Positions 45,000 to 53,237 of a stretch of DNA of 64,000 nt are shown piece after piece (position 1 is the first letter of the stretch; the number at the start of each line of letters is the position of its first letter). The DNA lies in assembly GCF_030160715.1 (NCBI RefSeq), contig NZ_BSOW01000001.1, forward strand, positions 1 to 64,000, given 5' to 3'. Made by a program: the position numbers and the translations under genes. Origin of the DNA: Bradyrhizobium iriomotense. Its GTDB lineage: Bacteria; Pseudomonadota; Alphaproteobacteria; Rhizobiales; Xanthobacteraceae. The notes below the pieces were generated by a model. It was given only the letters and a program-made list of their open reading frames with translations. It ran no database searches and had not been told where the DNA came from.

Positions 45000-45830
45000 T
45001 CAGCGCTTCATCAGCCCGAGCCGGCTCGCGCCGACATACAGCGACAGCACGGCGGCGTTGGAGACGTTGAGGCTCTTGATCTCGCCGGGCATGTCAAGCC
45101 TGGCCACCACGCTGCATGTTTCGCGCGTCAATTGCCGCAGGCCCTTACCCTCAGCGCCGAGCACCAGCGCAAGCGGCTCGCGCAAGGCGACCTCGGAGAG
45201 GTCCTCGCTACCCTGGCTGTCGAGGCCGACGGTCTGGAAGCCGCGCTCGTTGAGCGCGGTCAGCGCGCGGGCGAGATTTTGCACGGTCACGATCGGCACG
45301 AGCTCGAGCGCGCCGGAGGCGGCTTTCGCCAGCACGCCGGTCGCCTCGGGGCTGTGGCGCGCGGTGGTGACGATCGCTTTTACGGCGAAGGCCGCGGCGG
45401 AGCGCAGGATCGCGCCGACATTGTGCGGGTCGGTGATCTGGTCGAGCACCAGTACCATGCCTTCCTGCGCCAGGGTCTCGATGTCGGGCGAGGGCAGGGG
45501 ATCGGCCTCCGCGAGCAGGCCCTGGTGCACGGCATCTGGCGACAGCAACCGGTCGATTTCCTGGGGACGGACGATCTCGGGGGCGATGCGGGTCTCGATA
45601 TTCTCCTCGGCGAGACGGCGGGCCGCATTCTCGGTCAGCGTGAGCTTGCGGATCCGCCGTTCCGGATTTTGCAGCGCCATGGTGACCGTGTGCCAGCCAT
45701 AGAGGATGACCGGTCCGTCGGTTGCCGAATCGCGGTCGCGCCAAGCCGGCCGGGACGCCGATTTTGCGCCTTTGTTGAAGGGCTTAGCCCCGCCGCGCCG
45801 GGGTCTGGGACCGAATTTGCGATCGTTCAT
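45000..45830 (-). CDS. rlmB: 23S rRNA (guanosine-2'-O-)-methyltransferase RlmB (TrmH family)
   Basis: 276 residues from the ATG at 45830. It methylates G2251 (E. coli numbering) of 23S rRNA. A basic N-terminal part is followed by the substrate-binding domain ('DGPVILYGWHTVTMAL'), and the SPOUT methyltransferase domain with 'DPHNVGAILRSA', 'LALVLGAEGKGL' and 'IKSLNVSNAAVLSLY' (motifs 1-3 of SpoU). The longer frame to 46094 runs antisense through the tRNA-Tyr gene and is spurious. It is divergent from tRNA-Tyr. Confidence 0.93.
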   Translation of the reverse strand: MNDRKFGPRPRRGGAKPFNKGAKSASRPAWRDRDSATDGPVILYGWHTVTMALQNPERRIRKLTLTENAARRLAEENIETRIAPEIVRPQEIDRLLSPDAVHQGLLAEADPLPSPDIETLAQEGMVLVLDQITDPHNVGAILRSAAAFAVKAIVTTARHSPEATGVLAKAASGALELVPIVTVQNLARALTALNERGFQTVGLDSQGSEDLSEVALREPLALVLGAEGKGLRQLTRETCSVVARLDMPGEIKSLNVSNAAVLSLYVGASRLGLMKR

Positions 45831-46042
45831 GCGCTCGCTTGTCTCACGGGTTCCGAAAGTTGGCAATTTGGGTGTCCAAAGAGGCCATTTTAGCTGCTCA
45901 GCTCGGTTGACTTTGCCCCGCCGCTTCGCCCATAAACGCGCCCGGTCGCGCCCCGTGTCCCTTCGGGCAGTCGCGGCCTTCACGTCTCCATGGCCGTTTC
46001 GGTCCGCCGGCAAGGTCCGGTCCGATTGTGCTGCCGTCGAGC

Positions 46043-46128
46043 GGGGGAGTGTCCCGAGTGGCAAAGGGAGCTGACTGTAAATCAGCCGCCTCATGGCTTC
46101 GCAGGTTCGAGTCCTGCCTCCCCCACCA
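46043..46128 (+). tRNA. tRNA-Tyr (GUA anticodon)
   Basis: A class II tRNA with a long variable arm. The acceptor stem pairs GGGGGAG with CTCCCCC, with discriminator A and encoded CCA at the 3' end. The anticodon loop CTGTAAA gives GUA. The T-loop GTTCGAGTC is normal. It is the last gene before the accessory cluster and a typical phage or island attachment target. Confidence 0.95.
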
Positions 46129-46563
46129 TTGATTTTGCTGCACTAATTTTTCTCGGCCCTCCCGGCCTTTCGAGCCGCCAATGCGCCGCAAGTGCATTGC
46201 ATTCCCCACGCCCCGGTCGCCAGGCCGAAGCCGGCCATCACCTAGCTCGAGGCCGCGCCGCGCAAGACGATGAGCGATCGTGGCGTCGTCCAGCTCCCGG
46301 CCGAGGTGGGGACGGAAGCGGTCGGCTCCACGTCGGACGAGCGCGAAGTCCTGACCTGCCAGCAGTTCGAGCTTTGTCGCGGCAACGTCCAAGGCAGGCC
46401 CTGCAGGGCGGACAATAGGGCCTGCACTGCGATCGCGTTGTGACGACGCACGATTCACCTTGTGGTGGTGTGGAACCGATCGTTGGGATATGCTGGTTGA
46501 GCATGCCGTCGATTTTCGGGGAGATGATGTGAGCTAGGCTCTGCTTGCTTGGGGAGGACTGTT
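46129..46563. other. Junction between tRNA-Tyr and the accessory cluster
   Basis: About 435 bases with no convincing gene. No direct repeat of the tRNA 3' end and no integrase are visible in the window. The frames that cross it are short or antisense to tRNA-Tyr. Confidence 0.45.
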
Positions 46564-48045
46564 GTGCAGCAACGTCTAGAGCGTCAGATCGAAAAAAGCC
46601 GAGAACTTTCCTGGTACGAACATCTGCTCGTGCTCTTGCAGATGGGGGCATCGATCGAGCATGCCCTCATGGTGCAGTATCTGTACGCGGCCTATTCGCT
46701 GCGCGACGATGTCGAGCAGGCGCGGCGCTGGCGCGAGATTCTGTTGCTGATCGCGCGCGAGGAAATGGGACATCTGCTGACGGTGCAGAACGTCCTGGCG
46801 CTGCTTGGCGGTCCCATCAACATCGACCGCGAGGACTACCCCTTTCACACGCCGTTCCAGGCCTTTCCGTTTCAGCTCGAGCGCCTGACCCACGGCTCCC
46901 TGGCCTGCTATTGCTATGCAGAAATGCCCGTGGGTCTGGAGAAGGATTGCCCTGAACAGTACGCTGCAATTCGCGCGGCCGCGGAGGCGCACGTCGAGCA
47001 GCAAGGAGAAAGCTTCGGGGACGAAGTCGAAGGGGACGAAGTCAGACACGTCGGGGAGCTTTACCACCGGATCGTCGAGATCCTCGGCGATCCCGAGAAG
47101 ATCCCGGACCACTGCTTTGTCGACGCCGCTTTCGGCCAGATGAGCTGGGATGATTGGGGGCGCAGCTACCGCGGCGAACCTGCGCCGAAGACGACAACTG
47201 CGGAGGTCGCCGCGCAAACAGGCTCCGAACGGGCCAACCTCTTCATCAGCAAAGTCACGACCCGAGAGCAGGCCATTCTCGCTCTGGCACAGCTTTCCGA
47301 GCAGGGCGAAGGCCTCGTTGCGGTTGAAGAATTGTTGGGAGGCAGCAATATCCTGCGAGCGGTCCGCCCCTATATTCAAAGCACAAAAACTGAAGAAAAA
47401 AGCCATTACGAGCGCTTCCACGCGATGTACGAGGAGCTTCGCAACCACAAGGATGCGAGTGAGTTCAGCTGGAACGTTCCGTTCAACCCGTCGAGCGACT
47501 ATTCGGAAAACCGCTGTTCGGCGCACGCATCTGCAGGCAGGACCAAGATCGAAAGCAGGCGGTCGCGCCGGTGGGCGGGGCTTTTCAATGTTCGATATCG
47601 CATGCTGCTGACCTGGCTGCTGCATGCGCTCGCGCTGACCAGACGGCATCCGCCGCCGGCAACGGCGCATCTGCGCGGACAAATCATCCACCGCGTGTTC
47701 GGCGAGATGTACAATCTAAAGGCGATTGCTGAAATTCTCGTCAAGTCGCCGTTGAAAGATGATCAAGATCTGACGGATCTGCAAAATCCGAAAAGTCCGC
47801 GCGCCGGGCCACCATTCGAGATGCCTTTCCGCGTGGCGCTTCCGCCCAACGAGCGCGATACCTGGCGGATTCACAGGGAGGCGATCGCAACATCGCAGGA
47901 GCTTTGCAAGAAGCTGCTCAGCGACAAGAAACATGCATGCGCTGTGGAGACCAGGCCCGCAGCGAGAAACTACCTTGCGGCATTGATGCAAGCCGACAGG
48001 GGCGCGCTTGAATGGATCAACGCCGTTTTTGATGGTCTCCGGTAG
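46564..48045 (+). CDS. Ferritin-like (VioB-type) protein
   Basis: 493 residues from a GTG at 46564. GGGGAGGA five bases upstream decides this start over the TTG at 46549. The first 300 residues form a ferritin-like helical bundle with candidate metal ligands E32 ('ASIEHALMVQYLY'), E67/H70 ('REEMGHLL'), and E278/H281 ('EEKSHYERF'). This pattern belongs to the ferritin-like domain of VioB/RebD-type proteins, which act on imino acids made by amino-acid oxidases. The rest ('YRMLLTWLLHALALTRRH') is helical and may assist binding. First gene of the cluster. Function in this context is inference. Confidence 0.78.
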   Translation: MQQRLERQIEKSRELSWYEHLLVLLQMGASIEHALMVQYLYAAYSLRDDVEQARRWREILLLIAREEMGHLLTVQNVLALLGGPINIDREDYPFHTPFQAFPFQLERLTHGSLACYCYAEMPVGLEKDCPEQYAAIRAAAEAHVEQQGESFGDEVEGDEVRHVGELYHRIVEILGDPEKIPDHCFVDAAFGQMSWDDWGRSYRGEPAPKTTTAEVAAQTGSERANLFISKVTTREQAILALAQLSEQGEGLVAVEELLGGSNILRAVRPYIQSTKTEEKSHYERFHAMYEELRNHKDASEFSWNVPFNPSSDYSENRCSAHASAGRTKIESRRSRRWAGLFNVRYRMLLTWLLHALALTRRHPPPATAHLRGQIIHRVFGEMYNLKAIAEILVKSPLKDDQDLTDLQNPKSPRAGPPFEMPFRVALPPNERDTWRIHREAIATSQELCKKLLSDKKHACAVETRPAARNYLAALMQADRGALEWINAVFDGLR

Positions 48046-48062
48046 ACTGGGGGGCTAGTTCG

Positions 48063-50459
48063 ATGACGATCACCAGAATTGCGATCCTGCCGCCTTTAGC
48101 CTTTGCGCGTTTTGGCTCGCACCCGGAACCGGTCGACAGTTACACGCTTGAATCGCCGAAGGCGGACGATGACCCGCTCGGGTATCGTCGTATCGTGCCC
48201 GAGCCGACGTTTCAGGTTTCGGCGGACGGCGAGATCACGGGGGAGAAGACGCCGGAGACAATCATTTTCAAGCAGGACGGCAAGGTCCGCCCGGTGGCGC
48301 CGTTCTTCGAACTGTGGGGCGAACTTGATGACGGCCGTTTTGTCCACCTCGATCAAGACATGTTGAGGAAAGCCAAGCTGGAATGGCGCATCGAGGTCGA
48401 AAATCGCAAGGTGTTCCGGCGCACCAACAACGAGCTGGATAAAGTCAAGGCAGAAACCAAGTGGTTTTCAGACCATGCGGTTCAGAAGCTTGAGGGTACG
48501 TGCAAAAACTTTGTCGCCGACGCTTCGATCGACTTCGGCGAGGTGCGCTACATCAAGCCCAACAAGAAGTATCCTCACATCCGCTTGCGCTTCACGCCGG
48601 CGGCCGGGCGCATCTACGGCCCCGAGCAGCCCCCGGATCACCAGCTGGACGAAACGTTCCTGGCTGCGCGCGTTTACAAATACTCGGGTGAGGATGCCAA
48701 GCCAAAGTCCAAGGCCAAGGACGAGTTCAAGTCTTGGGTGCTTTGGGAGCATGAAGGCGGGGAGGCGAAGGAGCACGATATCGATACCGTGCCCCCCGAT
48801 CTGTTCGCGATCATTCCGCCTGCGCCGCCATGGCTCAAGCAGAAGAAGGCCCAGAGTCGAGGCTATTTCGATGATGCCTGCGACGGGTTCGTGCGAGCGA
48901 AACTCACAATATCCGGCAAGACTTTACGCGCAAAGGCGCGCATCGGCGTCGCGCCACCGCATTACGCGCCCGACACGTTGTTTGTTCGCAATCTTCTTGA
49001 CGATCTCGAACAGGCGCGCGAAGGCGTCGAGATCGCAGGCGATTCGCGCGAGCGCGCTTTGGAGGTCGTGCGGCGGGCGTTCGAAACCGTCCGCTTCATG
49101 AACGTCGCCGTCATGAACGGCAATCCATTCAGAGGTCGCGACGGCATCGACCTCGATACCATGCCGGCCGAAGAGGCGTTCGGCAATCAACGCCCACTGC
49201 GGCCCGTGTTTTCGCCACCTGCGGCGGACACGCACGCCATCATGGCATTGCATCAACGCGTCTTCGCTGCTGTGACGAGCGGGAGCGTCGCCTGGTTCGC
49301 AAAGCTGCTTCGGCAGCCCGAAGAGGTCGCCGATCTGACCGATGACGGACGGCGCAAGATGCCGGCGCTCATGTGTGGCGCCGACAGTAATTATCTCGCT
49401 TTGACGCGCCGACAGATCAAGGCGATCGAAAAGATCGGGCCGCCAAAGATGGCCGCGTCGAAGGATGTTCCTTCCTCATCGTCGGAGGCGCCCCCGGCAT
49501 CGAAGGACAATTCGCGCCAGGGGGCCAAGCAGGAGCCACCTCCGCCTTTGCAAACAATCGACGCGGATAGGCTTGTCCGGCTGCGCCCGGTGAATAAGAG
49601 CGCAGAGCTGCTGTACAAGGCGGCGGGCAATCCAATCAGTTCACACCCGATCACGGCCATCGGCAACTGCTGTCCAGGCCTCGAGTTCGATTTTCGTGCG
49701 GTCTGGCGCCGGCTGTTTGCTGGAATCACGCTGGTCGAGCACGACAACCTGGTCGTCGACGCCGATCCTGAGTTTCGGCAATTGCGGGGACGCCGGCTGC
49801 TCATGATAGATGGTCACAAGGTAGTCACCAGGATCAAGGGACCAAAAACATCGAACCCGATTGGCTCGGCCGTCGAAACCAACGAGGACAACCCGCAGGG
49901 CGTGATTTGCATGGAGTGGTCGAACAGTCTTGCGCGCGTTCTGACTGACAAGGCGGGTGAAAAGGTCACCTGTGTTTTTAGTGACGAAAAATGGGGCCCT
50001 CGCACTGCTCTGCGCAAATATCCTGAAGGTGACCCCGATGAGGACTCCGAGGAAACCGAGAATCCCGAATATCAGGTGAAGACAATTGAGCGGCAATTAA
50101 AGATCCGCAATTTCTTTGAAGACGGCTCGGCGGTCGTTTCGGAAACGCTGGCGGAAGCGGGCGAGTTGACCCAGGGCTTGTGCTCGCCCTGGCAGAACGA
50201 TTTTCGCGAATGCTCCTGCTACTACTGGGCCTCCAGCCGGCCCGACTATGTCAATGTCACCATCGGGCCGGACGGGACGAGCCGCGGCGACAATTGGCTG
50301 CAGAAGGAACGCACCGGCGACTACCTTCCGGACGATTACCAGGACTCGCGGCTCATCATGTACGACGACCTGTTCAAGGAATGGGAGCGCATCCTTAAAT
50401 TCCAGGTGGGGGGACGGGACTACAAGCCCGATGACTCTGAGCTCCCGAAGAAAAAGTGA
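48063..50459 (+). CDS. LodA/GoxA-like CTQ-dependent amino-acid oxidase
   Basis: 798 residues, 17 bases after the ferritin-like gene. Family landmarks in order: N-terminal 'ITRIAILPPLAFARFGSHP', central 'MPALMCGADSNYLALTRRQ', 'GNCCPGLEFDFRAVWRR' (C536, C537) and C-terminal 'LCSPWQNDFRECSCYYWAS' (C707, W710, C717, C719, W722). LodA and GoxA oxidise lysine epsilon-amino or glycine with O2, releasing H2O2, using a cysteine tryptophylquinone built from the protein's own Cys and Trp. W722 in 'YYWASSRPD' is the best CTQ candidate; the Cys partner is uncertain. No signal peptide is seen. A Ser/Pro-rich insert of about 45 residues lies before the GNCC region. The family call is from motif recall and should be checked by search. 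Confidence 0.76.
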   Translation: MTITRIAILPPLAFARFGSHPEPVDSYTLESPKADDDPLGYRRIVPEPTFQVSADGEITGEKTPETIIFKQDGKVRPVAPFFELWGELDDGRFVHLDQDMLRKAKLEWRIEVENRKVFRRTNNELDKVKAETKWFSDHAVQKLEGTCKNFVADASIDFGEVRYIKPNKKYPHIRLRFTPAAGRIYGPEQPPDHQLDETFLAARVYKYSGEDAKPKSKAKDEFKSWVLWEHEGGEAKEHDIDTVPPDLFAIIPPAPPWLKQKKAQSRGYFDDACDGFVRAKLTISGKTLRAKARIGVAPPHYAPDTLFVRNLLDDLEQAREGVEIAGDSRERALEVVRRAFETVRFMNVAVMNGNPFRGRDGIDLDTMPAEEAFGNQRPLRPVFSPPAADTHAIMALHQRVFAAVTSGSVAWFAKLLRQPEEVADLTDDGRRKMPALMCGADSNYLALTRRQIKAIEKIGPPKMAASKDVPSSSSEAPPASKDNSRQGAKQEPPPPLQTIDADRLVRLRPVNKSAELLYKAAGNPISSHPITAIGNCCPGLEFDFRAVWRRLFAGITLVEHDNLVVDADPEFRQLRGRRLLMIDGHKVVTRIKGPKTSNPIGSAVETNEDNPQGVICMEWSNSLARVLTDKAGEKVTCVFSDEKWGPRTALRKYPEGDPDEDSEETENPEYQVKTIERQLKIRNFFEDGSAVVSETLAEAGELTQGLCSPWQNDFRECSCYYWASSRPDYVNVTIGPDGTSRGDNWLQKERTGDYLPDDYQDSRLIMYDDLFKEWERILKFQVGGRDYKPDDSELPKKK

Positions 50460-51838
50460 TCCCCATGGGCATGGACACGTTTGCAATGCCCTCAGCCGTC
50501 GCGACGCGTTTCATGGCCGCCGGCGCGCCGCGCTCACCCGACATCCATCTGCTTGAAAGCGAGGCCGGCCATCATCTGTTCGTGGCCAACGGCAGCCGGC
50601 TGTTCGACGTCGAGCCTGACCTGTTCGCCCGCCTCGGCGCCGCGATCGCGGCCGACCGGGTGAGCGAGGTTTTGTCCAGTATCGGCATCGGCGAGCCGCC
50701 GTTGATCGACGATGCGCCGCTTCCCGCGCCGGCGATTCATGCGCTTTCGTTGGCGATCGCACAGAAATGCAATCTCGGCTGCACCTATTGTTACGCCCAG
50801 CAAGGCGAGTTCGGCGGGACCGCCAAGAACATGGAGCTTGGTGAGGCACTTCGCGCGGTGGACCTGCTGGTGGGTACCGCCCAACCGGGGGCCCGCCTCA
50901 ATCTCGCGTTTCTCGGCGGAGAGCCGCTGGTCAATCGCAAAGTGTTGCAGGCCGCCACACGGCACGCCGTGGAGCTTGCCGAGGGCCGCGAGGCGAAGAT
51001 CACCTTCTCGATCACTACCAACGGTACGTTGCTGAGCGAGGACGACGGGCGCTTCTTCGAGGAGCATGGTTTTGCGGTCACCATCAGCATCGATGGCCCG
51101 CGGGAGGCCCATGATGCCCTGCGTCCTTTCAAAGGCGGCGGCGGCAGTTATGACGCCGTGATGAAACGCGTCGCGCCGCTTTTGAAGATGCAGCGAAGGA
51201 TGCAGGTTTCGGCGCGGGTGACGGTGACGCCCCGAAACCTTTCCCTGCGCCGGACGCTCGACACGTTTATTGCCGCCGGCTTTCACAGCGTCGGCTTTTC
51301 CCCCGTGCTGAACGCGCCCAACGCCGAAGGCGAAATGCAGTCCGGGGATCTCGAACTCATGCTGGGGGAAATGATCGATTGCGGGCGGGAGTTCGAGCGC
51401 GCTTCGCGCAGCGGCCGGCGCTATCCCTTCGCCAACATGGTCAATGCGATGCGGGAGATCCACCGCGGAACGCATCGCCCCTATCCCTGCGGCGCAGGCG
51501 CCGGCTACCTCGGCGTGTCCGCCGAAGGCGAACTTTCCGCCTGCCACCGTTTTGTCGGAGATGAGATTGGCGCGATGGGCTCGCTCGACGACGGCGTTGA
51601 CCTTTCTCGCCAGGCTGACTGGCTTGCAACGAGACATGTCCACCGGCAGGAGCCCTGCAAATCCTGCTGGGCGCGCTATCTCTGCGGCGGGGGCTGCCAC
51701 CACGAAGTCATCCGGCGCGGGCGGCCGGCTTGCGACTACATCCGTGCCTGGCTGCATTATTGCCTTGAGGCCTATTTTCGGCTGTCGTCCGACCCAGGAA
51801 CGGCTAGGCTCGGCCTGACAGGATCGGACCATGGCTGA
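50456..51838 (+). CDS. Radical SAM/SPASM peptide-modifying enzyme
   Basis: 460 residues from a GTG that overlaps the oxidase stop by 4 bases (ATGs at 50465 and 50471 are alternatives). The radical SAM cluster site is CNLGCTYC (C105, C109, C112), with 'LAFLGGEPL' and 'SITTNGTLL' after it. The C-terminal SPASM region has eight cysteines: 'PYPCGAGAG', 'LSACHRF', 'EPCKSCWARYLCGGGCHHE', then 'ACDYIRAWLHYC', giving two auxiliary 4Fe-4S clusters. Such enzymes modify ribosomal peptides or mature quinoproteins (QhpD makes Cys thioethers). Its target is probably the oxidase next to it. It ends overlapping the flavoprotein gene by 8 bases. Confidence 0.87.
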   Translation: MIPMGMDTFAMPSAVATRFMAAGAPRSPDIHLLESEAGHHLFVANGSRLFDVEPDLFARLGAAIAADRVSEVLSSIGIGEPPLIDDAPLPAPAIHALSLAIAQKCNLGCTYCYAQQGEFGGTAKNMELGEALRAVDLLVGTAQPGARLNLAFLGGEPLVNRKVLQAATRHAVELAEGREAKITFSITTNGTLLSEDDGRFFEEHGFAVTISIDGPREAHDALRPFKGGGGSYDAVMKRVAPLLKMQRRMQVSARVTVTPRNLSLRRTLDTFIAAGFHSVGFSPVLNAPNAEGEMQSGDLELMLGEMIDCGREFERASRSGRRYPFANMVNAMREIHRGTHRPYPCGAGAGYLGVSAEGELSACHRFVGDEIGAMGSLDDGVDLSRQADWLATRHVHRQEPCKSCWARYLCGGGCHHEVIRRGRPACDYIRAWLHYCLEAYFRLSSDPGTARLGLTGSDHG

Positions 51839-53237
51839 CATCTGCGTCATCGGAGCGGGGCCTGCCGGCAGCACATTCGCTGCGCGAATGGCCCAACTCG
51901 GACATCAGGTTCATCTGATCGAACGGAAGCCATTCCCGCGCAGGCATCTGGGCGAGTCCTTGAGTCCCGGCGTAATGACGCTGCTCAGGGCGGCCGATAT
52001 GCATGAGACGGTGGAGGCGGCGGGTTTTCCCAGAGTGAAAGGTGTCTGGGTAAAATGGGCCGACGGACCGCAATTCCGTGAGGATACCAGAGAGGAACGC
52101 CTCCTGGTCGACCGCGGCGAGTTCGATCTGCGCTTGCTGGAGCGCGCGCGGGCCTTGGGGGCGCGGGTTCATCAACCCGCGCATGTCCTCGAACAAGTTT
52201 GGGACGGCGCGAAATGGCGGCTGACCCTCGACGCCGACGGTACCTCCAGGCATCTAACTGCCGACTTCGTGGCCAATGCCAGCGGACGGCGCGGCGTTTC
52301 ACCACGCCGTCAAACCAGGACCGGTGCGTCCACGCTGGCGGTGTATGGCTATTGGCGCGGCGCAAGCGGGCGGACCGCGCCGTGGATCGAGGCGGGCGAG
52401 GACGTTTGGTATTGGGGCGTTCCCTTGCCCGATGGAACCTATAATACGCTGGTGTTTGTCGATCCCGACCGGTTCAGGTCGGCTCCGGGCTCCAATCTGT
52501 CGGAGCGCTTTCTGGGGCTCATCGATCGCTCCGGTCTGATGGCGGACTGTCGCGACGCCGAGCTCGTCGCCCCCGCGCGCGCCATCGACGCGACGCCCTA
52601 TCTCAGCAGCGACTGTGTGGCGCCAACACAAATTCAGTTAGGGGACGCGGCGCTTGCTATCGATCCGATTTCATCGAGTGGTGTTCAAAAGGCGATCCAG
52701 ACCGCGCTTTCCGGCGCCATCGTCGCCAACACCCTGCTGGGCCGGCGCGAAATGACCGCCGCCGCTCTGGAGTTTTATGGCGCGCAGCTGAGCGATGCAT
52801 CGGAGCGACACCGCCGCTGGACCGCCGAGCACTATCGCGCTGTCGCGGATCAATGCGATCGCCCGTTCTGGCGCCAACGCTCGGCCCCGATCGAGACGAG
52901 GGAACTCCCACCGCTTCCGGCATTCGACGCCAGCGCTTTGGCAATGACGCCCGTCGAGCTGTCGCCCGAACTGGAGTTCGTCCGCACGCCCTGTCTGCGG
53001 GGTGACTTTGTCAGCCTCGCCTCGGCCTTACATCATCCGCGCCTTGGAAGCCCGCTGGTGTTTCTCGGGGGGCGAGAACTTGCGCCACTGCTGCAAAAAC
53101 TACCGCCGGGCAAGACGCCACTGCAGATCGCGCAATTCTGGTCGAACCACATGCCGCTCAAATCCGGCATGGCGATCGCAGGCTGGCTCGTCAATCATGG
53201 CGTCTTGGTCCGACAGCAGGGCGGAGCGCCGTCATGA
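51831..53237 (+). CDS. LodB/QhpG-like FAD-dependent oxidoreductase
   Basis: 468 residues. The FAD-binding Rossmann motif 'ICVIGAGPAGSTFAARM' (G8, G10, G13), 'LGESLSPGV' and 'GDAALAIDPISSSGVQKA' are typical of the flavin-dependent tryptophan halogenase/LodB group. LodB is required for CTQ formation in LodA, and QhpG hydroxylates the Trp of the QHNDH precursor. Here it is expected to hydroxylate W of the oxidase. It begins inside the radical SAM gene (8 bases) and overlaps the cyclase start by 4 (ATGA). Confidence 0.83.
   Translation: MADICVIGAGPAGSTFAARMAQLGHQVHLIERKPFPRRHLGESLSPGVMTLLRAADMHETVEAAGFPRVKGVWVKWADGPQFREDTREERLLVDRGEFDLRLLERARALGARVHQPAHVLEQVWDGAKWRLTLDADGTSRHLTADFVANASGRRGVSPRRQTRTGASTLAVYGYWRGASGRTAPWIEAGEDVWYWGVPLPDGTYNTLVFVDPDRFRSAPGSNLSERFLGLIDRSGLMADCRDAELVAPARAIDATPYLSSDCVAPTQIQLGDAALAIDPISSSGVQKAIQTALSGAIVANTLLGRREMTAAALEFYGAQLSDASERHRRWTAEHYRAVADQCDRPFWRQRSAPIETRELPPLPAFDASALAMTPVELSPELEFVRTPCLRGDFVSLASALHHPRLGSPLVFLGGRELAPLLQKLPPGKTPLQIAQFWSNHMPLKSGMAIAGWLVNHGVLVRQQGGAPS

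Noticed and set aside
45898-46458. Minus-strand ORF containing 'WWGRQDSNLRSHEAADLQS'
   Set aside because: A well-known false translation of the tRNA-Tyr gene on the opposite strand.
46129-46563. CRISPR array, integrase or att repeat at the tRNA junction
   Set aside because: No repeated units, integrase motif or second copy of the tRNA 3' end could be seen.
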